This document shows, one piece after another, positions 18,014 to 27,538 of a DNA stretch of 64,000 nucleotides (positions are counted from its first letter, which is position 1; each line of letters opens with the position of its first letter). Position numbers and translations under genes: made by a program. The stretch spans positions 1,240,001-1,304,000 of the forward strand of contig NZ_CP080627.1 in NCBI RefSeq assembly GCF_025917315.1, given 5' to 3'. The notes under the pieces are model-generated. The model saw only the letters and a program-made list of their open reading frames with translations. It had not been told where the DNA came from and ran no database searches. Source of the DNA: Halomonas qaidamensis. GTDB taxonomy: Bacteria; Pseudomonadota; Gammaproteobacteria; Pseudomonadales; Halomonadaceae.

Positions 18014-20149
18014 TTAGGGTTGCTGGTGTGTCGTATCCACAGAGGCTAACCCAAGAGCCCAGAGAATAAACGCGTCTTGGCGGGCAGTATCTCGCCAAGC
18101 TTTGAACCTACCTGATGCACCACCGTGGCCGCTGGTCATGTCGGTATGTAGCAATACAGGCGAGCTGCCTTGCTGTGCCTCGGTAACGCGGGCATAAAAT
18201 TTAGCGGGCTCCCAGTAACTGACGCGAGTATCAAACCAACTGCCCTCTATCCACAGCGCTGGGTAGTGCTGAGAGCGAATGTTGTCGATAGGCGAGTAGC
18301 CACGGATACGTTCGGCCACTTCTGGGTCTTCAGGGTTACCCCACTCACTATATTCGGCGGTAGTTAGGGGTAATTCTGGGTTCTGCATGGTACGTAATAC
18401 ATCTAAAAATGGCACCTCTAACACCGCTGCGCAAAACGCCTCAGGCCTGCGATTGATGCAGGTGCCAACTAACAAGCCGCCTGCACTTGCTCCGCAGGCC
18501 ACGATCCTTTCTGGCCGACTAAATCCTGCGTTTACTAACGCATCGCGGGCCGCTAAAAAGTCATTAAAACTGTTCTCTTTGTGGGCCATTTTGCCGTTGA
18601 GATACCACGGTTCGCCTCGCTCACCGCCGCCGCGTACGTGGGCTACTGCAAATGCTGCGCCACGTTCGAGTAGTTCAAGCCGGGCAATTGAGAACCAGGG
18701 GTCAAGCGCTTCACCATAAGCGCCGTAACCATACAGCAGCGTTGGGAGTGGTTGGCCAATTAAGTCAGCACGCATAACGATGGATACCGGTACGCGTTCG
18801 CCGTCAGCGCTGGTTGCCCATATGCGCTGGCTGACTAGTTGTTCAGGCAGCAGTTGGCCGTAAACAGGGACTTGCTTTAGCAGCGTGCGTTCACCGCTAT
18901 CAAGGTTTAGCGCATACCAGCTGGGGGGGCGAGTGAATGACTCTTCACGTAGATGTACTGTATTTGCATTGAAGTGTGGCGAATCTTCTAGCAGCTGCGA
19001 GCAGGGTGTTTCAGGTAGTTCTATATGCTTATCCAGTGAGAGGTTGTGATCTTTATCTAGCACTAAGCGACGTAACATGACCTGGGCATCGTGATGGCTT
19101 CGCTCGGCGATGATTAAACCCCAGTCAAACGCATCGATTCCTTCTAAGGTGGTAGCTTCACGGTGGGCTATCAGTGGCTGCCACTCAGGAGCATCGGCAC
19201 TGTGCTGGGTAATATGCATGAAGTCGAGCTGAAAATGAGGGCCTGCAAGGTTTTGTAAGCGATAAAACGTACCAGGGCGATGTTCAATGCTTACTTCAAC
19301 ACCTGCTTGGCGGGCGTGTAAGCATAGTGGTGAAGCCTGGGGTTGGTTTGCAGGCACCGCATGAATTTCTGTTGTATCTTTTGAACCGCTTTCAATCAGA
19401 AGCCATGCTTTCGAACGCGTTTTGCCAATCCCAATCCAGAATTCTGGATCGTTTTCTCGCATGATTAAGGTTGGTTCGGCAAGGCGCTCTGGCGTTGAAA
19501 ACGGTATCCATACACGCCAGATAGAGTCTGGTCGCTGAGTATCGTCAAAACGGGTAAATAGCAATGTTGCACCATTAGCCGCCTGGTCTTCAGCCCAGCA
19601 AACACTTGCGCCGATGTCACTAAGTAACTGTTGTGGTTTTCCGCTTGGCAATGCTTTTAGCCACAGGGTAAAGCGCTCATCTCCTTGAGTGTCTTCTGTC
19701 CAGGCGAGCCATTGCTCATCAGGAGAAAGCGCCATATCGCCCATATCATAAAACGGCTGGTCAGCGGCACGATCGCGCACGTCAAGAAAGCACTCGTGTG
19801 CATCAGGCTGGCCGTTAGGATGTCGCCACCAGCAAGGGTAATCATCCTCGGCGGCAGTGTTGTTCCAGAACGTAAAATGGTCCAGCGCTGTCTTAAGACT
19901 GGTGATCGCTAGCTCGCGGCGCTCTAAGTGGCTTTGATAAAGTGTTTCAGCAAGCGGCCGTAAAGGAGCAAACCATTCAGCATGCTGATGGTTTGCAGCG
20001 TCCAAAAAAAGTCTTACATCGGGCGTTTCACGCTCTTCAAGCCAGTGCCATTCTGGAGAATTAGCGCGATAATAATGTGCGACAGGCGAGCCTTCGTGCA
20101 TACCAGGCTGTGCTTTCATAAATTGATAGGTACCATAGCGGGAAATCAA
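18014..20149 (-). CDS. ptrB: Oligopeptidase B-type serine peptidase (family S9A)
   Basis: The 711-residue protein has the two-part S9 layout: a beta-propeller (about 75-410, with DMALSPDEQWLAWTED-type blades) and a C-terminal alpha/beta hydrolase. The catalytic serine sits in ACGASAGGLLVG (G-x-S-x-G-G). The conserved YGAYG and FAVAHVRGGGERG oxyanion region precede it; Asp and His lie in the last 80 residues (SWFDTRVSYWEPAKF, TSGHGGASGR). Oligopeptidase B cuts after Arg and Lys in short peptides. The frame starts at a TTG with GGAGA about ten bases upstream; ATG at 20119 is an alternative. Divergent from the next gene by about 30 bp. Confidence 0.9.
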   Translation of the reverse strand: MISRYGTYQFMKAQPGMHEGSPVAHYYRANSPEWHWLEERETPDVRLFLDAANHQHAEWFAPLRPLAETLYQSHLERRELAITSLKTALDHFTFWNNTAAEDDYPCWWRHPNGQPDAHECFLDVRDRAADQPFYDMGDMALSPDEQWLAWTEDTQGDERFTLWLKALPSGKPQQLLSDIGASVCWAEDQAANGATLLFTRFDDTQRPDSIWRVWIPFSTPERLAEPTLIMRENDPEFWIGIGKTRSKAWLLIESGSKDTTEIHAVPANQPQASPLCLHARQAGVEVSIEHRPGTFYRLQNLAGPHFQLDFMHITQHSADAPEWQPLIAHREATTLEGIDAFDWGLIIAERSHHDAQVMLRRLVLDKDHNLSLDKHIELPETPCSQLLEDSPHFNANTVHLREESFTRPPSWYALNLDSGERTLLKQVPVYGQLLPEQLVSQRIWATSADGERVPVSIVMRADLIGQPLPTLLYGYGAYGEALDPWFSIARLELLERGAAFAVAHVRGGGERGEPWYLNGKMAHKENSFNDFLAARDALVNAGFSRPERIVACGASAGGLLVGTCINRRPEAFCAAVLEVPFLDVLRTMQNPELPLTTAEYSEWGNPEDPEVAERIRGYSPIDNIRSQHYPALWIEGSWFDTRVSYWEPAKFYARVTEAQQGSSPVLLHTDMTSGHGGASGRFKAWRDTARQDAFILWALGLASVDTTHQQP

Positions 20150-20181
20150 CGTCGGGTGTCTCCACCCACATGAGGGGTATT

Positions 20182-20607
20182 ATGCTGTTTGAAGACTCAA
20201 TGTCACTGTTGTGGTTAAGTTATTACGTCCTTTCACTGCTAGTGCTAGTCGCTGTTTACTTTGCGATGGCGTTCTTGCCTCGTCTACCACGCTTGCTCAT
20301 CACCTGGTGTGTGGCGGGGGCGATGTGGATACCAGCAGGATATCGGTTGCCATTGATAGAAGAGGGTGAGTTTTATACCGGCTGGGCGCCGGCAGCCATG
20401 GTGTCTGCAGTTGCCTTTTTAGAGGGTAGCATGAGTGCGTTACGCGGTGGTTTGCTTTGGTTAATTCTGGGTGTTGGTTTAGGTGGATGTGTGGGGGTTG
20501 CTCTGTGGTGGTGGCGTAGGCCCCAGTTAGTTGAAGAGGCCAATTCACGTCGCGATGTAGAAGAAGATCCGCAACCGACTCGCCGCCGAGAACCAGTCAT
20601 TAACTAA
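20182..20607 (+). CDS. Small membrane protein of unknown function
   Basis: I do not recognise the family. ATG at 20182, preceded by GAGGGG, gives 141 residues. Hydrophobic helices are visible at about 10-30 (WLSYYVLSLLVLVAVYFAMAF), 35-52 (LLITWCVAGAMWIPAGY), a weaker one around 65-80, and 90-110 (GGLLWLILGVGLGGCVGVAL). They are followed by a charged cytoplasmic tail with RRRE near the end. It lies between ptrB (divergent) and the amidotransferase gene, 33 bp before the latter and probably cotranscribed with it. Confidence 0.65.
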   Translation: MLFEDSMSLLWLSYYVLSLLVLVAVYFAMAFLPRLPRLLITWCVAGAMWIPAGYRLPLIEEGEFYTGWAPAAMVSAVAFLEGSMSALRGGLLWLILGVGLGGCVGVALWWWRRPQLVEEANSRRDVEEDPQPTRRREPVIN

Positions 20608-20640
20608 TGCGTGTTCAAGGCGCGATGGTGGAGCCAGCCG

Positions 20641-21426
20641 ATGTGTGAGTTACTGGGCATGAGCGCCAATGTGCCTACCGATATTTGTTTCAGCTTTTCC
20701 GGATTTTTGCATCGTGGTGGGGGTACAGGCCCCCATCGCGATGGGTGGGGTATTGCGTTTTATGAAGAGGGAGGTTACCGGGAATTTCGTGATCCTCATC
20801 CTTCTGTTGACTCTCCAATTGCCCGCTTAATCTGTGAATATCCTATCAAATCTAATGTAGTGATCAGCCATATTCGCCAAGCGAATGTAGGTGGTGTGCG
20901 GCTGGCAAATACGCATCCGTTCACTCGTGAAATGTGGGGGCGGCCCTGGTGTTACGCTCATAATGGCCAGTTAAGTGATTGGCAACAGCTGCCGCTAGGC
21001 GTGTATACCCCGGTAGGTACTACTGACAGTGAGCACGCTTTTTGCTGGCTAATGGGGGAGCTACGTCGCTGCTTTCCCATACCGCCAGCGTCTCCACAAC
21101 TATTATGGTCGCGGCTGCACGAGTTGTGCGAAGAGTTGCGCGGGTTAGGTGTTTTTAACCTACTGTTATCTGATGGGGTTTACCTATACAGCTATTGCTC
21201 AACCAAACTGGCACACATTACCCGCCGCGCGCCCTTTGGTGAGGCAGAGCTATCTGATGCGGAGTTGACGGTTAACTTTATCGAACATACGACGCCTAAC
21301 GATATTGTCTCTGTGATCGCCACTGAGCCGCTTACTCAAAATGAAGCGTGGCAGCGTATGGTGCCTGGTGAATTATTGGTATGGCGTGAAGGAGAAATCT
21401 ACGCGCGTTATGGTCATAGCAAATAG
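20641..21426 (+). CDS. Class II glutamine amidotransferase, YafJ family
   Basis: The N-terminus MCELLGMSANVP places Cys at position 2, the nucleophile of Ntn hydrolases once Met is removed. For that reason the start must be ATG 20641, although the frame is open from 20611. Glutaminase signatures follow: HRGGGTGPHRDGWGIAFY, SHIRQANVGGVRLANTHPF, WCYAHNGQL and TDSEHAFC (GTTDSE). 261 residues matches E. coli YafJ (255). These proteins hydrolyse a gamma-glutamyl amide, but no synthase domain is attached and the physiological substrate is unknown. Confidence 0.9.
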   Translation: MCELLGMSANVPTDICFSFSGFLHRGGGTGPHRDGWGIAFYEEGGYREFRDPHPSVDSPIARLICEYPIKSNVVISHIRQANVGGVRLANTHPFTREMWGRPWCYAHNGQLSDWQQLPLGVYTPVGTTDSEHAFCWLMGELRRCFPIPPASPQLLWSRLHELCEELRGLGVFNLLLSDGVYLYSYCSTKLAHITRRAPFGEAELSDAELTVNFIEHTTPNDIVSVIATEPLTQNEAWQRMVPGELLVWREGEIYARYGHSK

Positions 21427-21477
21427 GAGGTCGACACAGCGTGAGCGACAGTAGCGAAGGTACGTTTTAAGCTAAAG

Positions 21478-21495
21478 TTGAAACGCCAGTTTCAA
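21478..21495. promoter_or_regulatory. PsrA-type operator upstream of fadD
   Basis: TTGAAACGCCAGTTTCAA is a perfect inverted repeat (7-4-7) and contains GAAAC-N4-GTTTC, the pattern bound by the TetR-family fatty-acid regulator PsrA in Pseudomonas. It lies 116 bp before the fadD ATG. Binding by a PsrA protein is inferred; the psrA gene is not in the window. Confidence 0.7.
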
Positions 21496-21611
21496 TCGAT
21501 CGTTTTACAGCATGCTGCCTGTCGTATATGGTTGGCTTTTTTAGGCTTGCCACTTTGTCACGTAACAATAACAAGTCGGTCAAATATCGACACGGATAGC
21601 GGAGATTGCCC

Positions 21612-23285
21612 ATGAGCGAACACGCCAATGCCCACGTACTACGTGGTCCAGCGCTTGAAGGCTTGGAACAGTACAATTCAGTTACGGATGTCTTTCACTC
21701 AGCGGTTAAACGTTTTGCCAGCAAACCAGCCTTTAGCTGCATGGGAAAAACCTTAACATTTGCCGATCTTGATCGACTTTCTGCCAATTTTGCAGCTTGG
21801 TTGCAGCATGAAACCGATCTGGTTCCTGGGGATCGGATAGCTATTCAACTGCCTAATGTGCTGCAGTTTCCAGTGGCGGTGTTTGGTGCATTAAGAGCGG
21901 GCCTAGTGGTTGTCAATACCAACCCGCTTTACACTGAGCGTGAGATGGCGCACCAGTTTAAAGACTCAAATGCCAAGGCCATTGTGATTTTAGCCAACAT
22001 GGCAGATAAACTTGAGAAAGTGTTGGATAGAACAGATCTCCAACACGTATTGGTGACTCAACTTGCCGATCTGCACGACGTGCCGAAGCGTTGGCTAATC
22101 AACGCCGTTGTTAAACACGTCAAAAAAATGGTGCCTGCCTATTCGTTACCTAGCGCTGTTGGCTTTCGTGATGCACTGAAAAAAGGCGCGTCGTTACACC
22201 ATACCGAGGTGCAACGCACCATGGATGATGTAGCAGCACTGCAATACACTGGTGGCACCACCGGCATGCCTAAAGGCGCTATGCTGACCCACTGTAACTT
22301 AGTGGCCAATATGCTTCAGGCCCGTGCCGCCATTGGTGAACACTTAACTGACGGTGAAGAACTCGTAGTTGCACCATTGCCGGTTTATCACATCTATACG
22401 TTTACCGTTAACTGTTTGTTCCTCATGGAAACAGGCAATCACTCGCTATTGATTACTAACCCTCGCGATTTACCGAGCTTTGTTAAAGAGCTTAAGGGGT
22501 TGCCATTTACCGGTTTTATTGGTCTGAATACGCTGTTTAATGCGCTGTGTAACCGAGATGACTTTAAACAGCTCGATTTTTCAAAGCTAAAGCTGACCAT
22601 TTCAGGCGGCATGGCGCTTACCAAAGCGGCTGCTAAACGCTGGGAAGAAACGACAGGTTGTCCAATTGCGGAAGGCTACGGGCTAACGGAAACATCGCCC
22701 ATTGTTAGCTTTAATCCGACCAACGCTATCCAGCTTGGCACCATCGGTAAGCCTGTTGCAGGTACTGCTGTTAAAGTGGTTGATGCGGATGGAAATGATG
22801 TGTTGGCGTTAGGTGAACCCGGTGAGCTCTGCGTGAAAGGGCCGCAGGTGATGAAAGGCTATTGGCAGCGGGAAGATGAAACGCGTAACTCCATTGATGA
22901 AGATGGCTGGTTTCACACAGGTGATATCGCCATATTGCAAGACGACGGTTACATCAAAATTGTTGATCGCAAAAAAGATATGATTCTGGTATCTGGTTTT
23001 AATGTATACCCAAATGAAGTAGAAGATGTGGTCGCTGCTCACCCTGACATTCTGGAATCTGCGGCAGTTGGCGTGCCGGATGAAGATTCAGGAGAAGCGA
23101 TTAAACTGTTTGTTGTTTCCAAAAACAGTGAGTTAGACGCCGAGACGTTGCGTAAGTGGTGTAAAAAAGAGCTGACCGGCTACAAAGTGCCGAAGTTTGT
23201 CGAGTTTCGTGATGAGCTTCCTAAAACCAACGTTGGTAAGGTGCTGCGTCGCCAGCTCCGCGATCAGGAAACTAACGACGCTTAA
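21612..23285 (+). CDS. fadD: Long-chain fatty acid--CoA ligase
   Basis: FadD activates fatty acids to acyl-CoA at the inner membrane, the entry to beta-oxidation. The 557-residue adenylate-forming enzyme shows the P-loop TGGTTGMPKGAMLTH (near 215), YGLTETSP (A5), and the FACS signature DGWFHTGDIAILQDDGYIKIVDRKKDMI. The catalytic lysine is in KTNVGKVLRRQL. The frame is open at TTG 21606, but ATG 21612 has GGAG at 21601. The PsrA-type box upstream suggests release from repression by long-chain acyl-CoA. A terminator-like hairpin follows the stop. Confidence 0.95.
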   Translation: MSEHANAHVLRGPALEGLEQYNSVTDVFHSAVKRFASKPAFSCMGKTLTFADLDRLSANFAAWLQHETDLVPGDRIAIQLPNVLQFPVAVFGALRAGLVVVNTNPLYTEREMAHQFKDSNAKAIVILANMADKLEKVLDRTDLQHVLVTQLADLHDVPKRWLINAVVKHVKKMVPAYSLPSAVGFRDALKKGASLHHTEVQRTMDDVAALQYTGGTTGMPKGAMLTHCNLVANMLQARAAIGEHLTDGEELVVAPLPVYHIYTFTVNCLFLMETGNHSLLITNPRDLPSFVKELKGLPFTGFIGLNTLFNALCNRDDFKQLDFSKLKLTISGGMALTKAAAKRWEETTGCPIAEGYGLTETSPIVSFNPTNAIQLGTIGKPVAGTAVKVVDADGNDVLALGEPGELCVKGPQVMKGYWQREDETRNSIDEDGWFHTGDIAILQDDGYIKIVDRKKDMILVSGFNVYPNEVEDVVAAHPDILESAAVGVPDEDSGEAIKLFVVSKNSELDAETLRKWCKKELTGYKVPKFVEFRDELPKTNVGKVLRRQLRDQETNDA

Positions 23286-23347
23286 GCACCTGTTGCACTG
23301 GCTAATCGCTGCGGTTAGGTGTCCTGTTAGTGAAAGCGTTACAATGG

Positions 23348-23376
23348 TCGGCCCACTCATGCAGTGGGCCGATTTT
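23348..23376 (+). terminator. Probable terminator after fadD
   Basis: A 10-bp stem (23348-23357 with 23363-23372, arms TCGGCCCACT and AGTGGGCCGA) has a 5-nt loop and is followed by TTTTATT. It covers GTG 23364, the most upstream possible hrpA start, which argues for a later hrpA start. Confidence 0.6.
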
Positions 23377-23384
23377 ATTCTGAG

Positions 23385-26300
23385 ATGGAAGCCGAGCCTA
23401 ACGTGACCACCGACACGCACTCTCCCCACGCAGAAACCCAACAACATGCTGAAAGCCAACCAGTGCCCCAACTTGCTTTTTTAGAAAACGCTGTTTTAGA
23501 AAAAGCGCTAAGTGAGGTGATGCTGCGTGACGCTCAGCGGTTAGCACGCCGTGTGGATGGCCTTAAAAGGCGTCAGCGGGATAACAAGCCGATTGACCGC
23601 GGCGTACAGGAGATTCAGCGTGACCTAGAGAAAGCTAAACGTCTGCTGGCTAATCGTGAAGCATTGAAGGTGGCGCTGGATTATCCTGCAGAACTGCCCG
23701 TGGTAGAGCGGCGTGAGGATATCTTAACGGCCATTCGCGACCATCAGGTAGTGGTCGTGGCGGGGGAAACGGGCTCAGGGAAAACCACTCAGCTGCCTAA
23801 GATGTGCCTAGAGCTTGGACGTGGGCGAAAAGGCATTATTGGACATACTCAGCCCCGGCGCTTGGCGGCACGCAGTGTGGCCGGACGGTTAGCGGAAGAA
23901 ATGAGCGTAGCGCTTGGTGAGCAGGTGGGCTACCAAGTGCGCTTTAATGACCAAAGCTCTCCTAATACGCTCGTCAAGCTGATGACGGATGGGATCTTGC
24001 TAGCAGAAACCCAGCATGATCCCTTGCTGCTGCGTTATGACACGCTGATTATTGATGAAGCGCATGAGCGCAGCCTTAATATCGATTTTTTGTTAGGTTA
24101 TCTAAAGCGCCTGCTGCCGAAACGTCCAGATTTAAAAGTCATTATTACCTCTGCCACCATTGATGTGAACCGCTTCGCCGCCCACTTTGGCAGTGTTAAG
24201 ACGCCTGCACCAGTGGTAGAAGTCTCCGGGCGTACCTTTCCTGTAGAGGTTCACTACCGCCCGCTGGCGCGCAGCGAAGAGGATGAAGAGGATCGCACAT
24301 TGCAAGAGGGCATTTTGCATGCAGTGCGTGAAATCGAATCCATTGAACGTGAAAAAGGCTGGCTGCATGGCCCACGGGACGTGCTGGTGTTTCTACCAGG
24401 GGAGCGGGAAATTCGTGAGACCGCCGATACCCTGCGACGGGCTGACTTAACCGGTACTGAAATTCTGCCGCTATACGCTCGGCTCTCTAATGAAGAGCAA
24501 AATCGCGTCTTCGCTTCCCATCGTGGGCGGCGCATTGTGTTGGCTACTAATGTGGCTGAAACGTCACTCACTGTGCCGGGGATTCGCTATGTGATTGACC
24601 CAGGCTTGGTGCGTATCAGCCGCTATAGCTACCGTGCAAAAATACAGCGCTTGCCGATTGAGCCGATTAGCCAGGCCAGTGCCAATCAGCGTAAAGGGCG
24701 CTGCGGCCGTGTTGCGGAAGGAGTGTGCATTCGTCTTTATGATGAAGAAGACTTCTTGTCGCGGCCAGGGTTTACCGACCCAGAAATTCAGCGCACCAAT
24801 TTAGCGTCGGTCATTCTTTCTATGCTGGCGCTGAAGCTTGGTAGTATTGAAGCATTCCCCTTTGTTGACCCACCCGATAGCCGGTTCGTAAAAGATGGCT
24901 TTCGTTTGCTGTTTGAACTAGGGGCGGTAGACAACCAGCAGCGCCTGAGCCCGCTGGGGCGCAAGCTAGCTAAGCTACCCATTGACCCACGCCTAGCGCG
25001 CATGGTGCTGGCGGGTGCTGAGCGGGGTAGCCTGCGGGATGTGCTGATTGTGGTCTCAGCCCTGGCGATACAAGATCCTAGGGATCGACCGGCCGACAAA
25101 CGCCAAGCGGCAGATCAGGCGCATCAGCGCTGGCATGACCCGGATTCTGATTTTGTCGCGCTACTCAATCTGTGGCACGGCATCGAAAATGCCCGCGAGA
25201 CGCTTTCGGGTAACCAACTGCGTCGCTGGTGCCGTGAGCACTATATTAACTACCTGCGTATGCGCGAATGGCATGATACGTTCCGTCAGTTGCGACAGCT
25301 GCTGCGCGATATGGAGATTGTGGTACCTGCTCCGCCACCCAAAGATGAAGACGAAAGTGAAGAGCAGGCCAAGCAAGTGCGTCGCAAAACGTCTGGCAAG
25401 CTGCACCAAGCACTGCTATCTGGGCTGCTGTCTAACCTGGGTACGCTGCTGGAAAACCGCGAGTACTTGGGGGCGCGTAATCGTAAGTTTATGATTCACC
25501 CCGGTTCAGGGCTGGCGAAAAAAACGCCTAAGTGGATAATGGCGTTTGAACTGATTGAAACTACTAAATTGTTCGCCCGTACAGTGGCGAAAATTGACCC
25601 CCAGTGGATTGAGCCTCAAGCCCAACACTTAGTGAAAAGCAGCTACAGCGAGCCTCACTGGGAAATGAAACGTGCCCAGGTAGTTGCGTTCGAGCAAGTA
25701 ACGCTGTTCGGCCTACCCATTGTTGCTCGCCGCCGGGTGCATTACGGCCCTATTGCGCCTCAAGAGTCGCGGGAGCTGTTTATTCGCCGAGCGCTAGTGG
25801 AGGGCGAATTTCAGACAAAGGGAGAGTTTTTTGCCCATAACCGAGCGCTGGTTGAAGAAGTTGAGGCGCTTGAGAATCGTGCACGTCGGCGCGATATTCT
25901 GGTCGATGAAGAGACGTTGTTTGCTTTTTATGACGAACGCATTCCTCACGATATCGTTAATGGCAAAGGGTTTGAACACTGGCGTAAGCAGGCAGAGCGT
26001 GAGTCTCCAGATTTACTAAAATTTGATATCGAGGCGCTGAAAGCGCGCGATGCTAACGACGTTACTCAGGCGCAATATCCCGATCATCTAACACTGGCAG
26101 GTGTTGCCTACCCAGTCAGCTATCACTTTGATCCTGATGCAGAAGATGACGGGGTGACGCTGACAGTGCCCGCTGCCATGTTGCCGCAGTTGCCTGTGTA
26201 TGCCCTTGAATGGTTAGTGCCCGGGCTGCTGCGCGAAAAGTGTATTGCACTACTTAAATCACTGCCAAAAAGCATCCGTCGGCAGGTGGTGCCTATTCCC

Positions 26301-27431
26301 GATTGGGTGGATGCTGCGCTGGAGACGCTGACACCGGACCAGCGCCCGCTAACTGAGGCATTGGGTGAGTTTATTCGGCGTCGAACGGGCACACGGGTAC
26401 ACCCTGATGACTGGCGCTTAGACCTGCTAGCACCCCATTTAATCATGAATGTGCGCGTTGTCGATCACGCTGGTAAAACGCTAGGCCAGGGGCGTGACGT
26501 GCGCGCCCTGGAAAGACGCTTTGAAGAAGCCGCCAGTATGGGGGCCCAGGCGTTAGCAGAGCAGGCTAATCAGGCCCCGACGCTTGAAGGTTTGCCTAGT
26601 GAGCCGCTGCCTGAATCTCGAGTGACGACCCAGGCGGGTATACGTGTTGAAGCTTACCCGGCGCTGGTGGCTGAAGAGTCGCGTTTCAAAGTAGCGCTTT
26701 TTGACCATCCTGCGAAAGCTGCGGCGGCCCATCAAATGGGTGTGGCACGTTTAGCGATCGCACAACAGCCGGATCAGGTTAAAGCGATTAAACGCTTGCC
26801 TGGCGTGGAAAAATGCGCATTGTTGTTTGCCAAGGTAGGAAGCAAGAACGCGTTGGTTGATGATCTTCTGCTAGCAGTGTTTACTCAAGTAGTGGCTCAA
26901 CATCCCCTGCCACGTTCTGAGAGAGCTCTTAAAGAACGTATGCAAGCTTCAGAAGCAAGTTTGCTAGCGCATGCGCAGATGTTGTTGACCCATGTCGAGG
27001 CAGCGCTTAAAGGGCATCTGGCAGTAACTAAAATTTTAAAAGGCAAGCTCAACTTTGCGTTGGCGCTTGTTTACAGTGATGTCAGCGCGCAGATGCAGCG
27101 CTTGGTTTACCCTGGTTTTATTCGCGATGCAGGCGAGTGGTTAACGGAGTATCCTCGCTATACCGAGGCTGCGTTGATCCGGCTTGAAAAAGCAGCACGA
27201 GAGCGAGGGCGCGACCAAATGTTAATGCATGATGTCCAAGCATTAGAAACACGCTTTGATGCGCGCCGTAAAAGCGAACGTCGAGGCGATGCGGAAGACC
27301 CTGAGTTAGTGGCCTTCGGCTGGTGGATTCAGGAGTTAAGAGTGTCTCTATTTGCTCAGCAGTTAGGCACTAAAATGCCGGTATCGGTAAAACGCCTTGA
27401 AAAGCGTTGGGAAGAGATTGTTAGCGTTTAA
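23385..27431 (+). CDS. hrpA: ATP-dependent RNA helicase HrpA
   Basis: HrpA is a DEAH-box RNA helicase, linked in E. coli to mRNA processing and rescue of stalled ribosomes. Motifs in order: Walker A GETGSGKTTQLPK (about 132), TQPRRLAARSVA (Ia), DEAH in LIIDEAHERSLN, SAT in ITSATIDVNRFA, ATNVAETSLTVPGI (V) and QRKGRCGRVAEG (VI). Helicase-associated and OB-fold regions follow. The C-terminal DUF3418 half is as in long HrpA (E. coli 1300 residues; here about 1348). The ATG at 23385 is chosen because upstream GTG 23364 lies inside a hairpin; no good ribosome site is visible at either. Confidence 0.95.
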   Translation: MEAEPNVTTDTHSPHAETQQHAESQPVPQLAFLENAVLEKALSEVMLRDAQRLARRVDGLKRRQRDNKPIDRGVQEIQRDLEKAKRLLANREALKVALDYPAELPVVERREDILTAIRDHQVVVVAGETGSGKTTQLPKMCLELGRGRKGIIGHTQPRRLAARSVAGRLAEEMSVALGEQVGYQVRFNDQSSPNTLVKLMTDGILLAETQHDPLLLRYDTLIIDEAHERSLNIDFLLGYLKRLLPKRPDLKVIITSATIDVNRFAAHFGSVKTPAPVVEVSGRTFPVEVHYRPLARSEEDEEDRTLQEGILHAVREIESIEREKGWLHGPRDVLVFLPGEREIRETADTLRRADLTGTEILPLYARLSNEEQNRVFASHRGRRIVLATNVAETSLTVPGIRYVIDPGLVRISRYSYRAKIQRLPIEPISQASANQRKGRCGRVAEGVCIRLYDEEDFLSRPGFTDPEIQRTNLASVILSMLALKLGSIEAFPFVDPPDSRFVKDGFRLLFELGAVDNQQRLSPLGRKLAKLPIDPRLARMVLAGAERGSLRDVLIVVSALAIQDPRDRPADKRQAADQAHQRWHDPDSDFVALLNLWHGIENARETLSGNQLRRWCREHYINYLRMREWHDTFRQLRQLLRDMEIVVPAPPPKDEDESEEQAKQVRRKTSGKLHQALLSGLLSNLGTLLENREYLGARNRKFMIHPGSGLAKKTPKWIMAFELIETTKLFARTVAKIDPQWIEPQAQHLVKSSYSEPHWEMKRAQVVAFEQVTLFGLPIVARRRVHYGPIAPQESRELFIRRALVEGEFQTKGEFFAHNRALVEEVEALENRARRRDILVDEETLFAFYDERIPHDIVNGKGFEHWRKQAERESPDLLKFDIEALKARDANDVTQAQYPDHLTLAGVAYPVSYHFDPDAEDDGVTLTVPAAMLPQLPVYALEWLVPGLLREKCIALLKSLPKSIRRQVVPIPDWVDAALETLTPDQRPLTEALGEFIRRRTGTRVHPDDWRLDLLAPHLIMNVRVVDHAGKTLGQGRDVRALERRFEEAASMGAQALAEQANQAPTLEGLPSEPLPESRVTTQAGIRVEAYPALVAEESRFKVALFDHPAKAAAAHQMGVARLAIAQQPDQVKAIKRLPGVEKCALLFAKVGSKNALVDDLLLAVFTQVVAQHPLPRSERALKERMQASEASLLAHAQMLLTHVEAALKGHLAVTKILKGKLNFALALVYSDVSAQMQRLVYPGFIRDAGEWLTEYPRYTEAALIRLEKAARERGRDQMLMHDVQALETRFDARRKSERRGDAEDPELVAFGWWIQELRVSLFAQQLGTKMPVSVKRLEKRWEEIVSV

Positions 27432-27538
27432 CGCCTGCCGTAATACGATAATAGGGCTGTGCATTAAGCTGATGTACCAAGATAGCAATATTGTTTGACA
27501 GCCAGCGACTCTCAGCAAGCTGCTAAAAGGAGAAAGGC

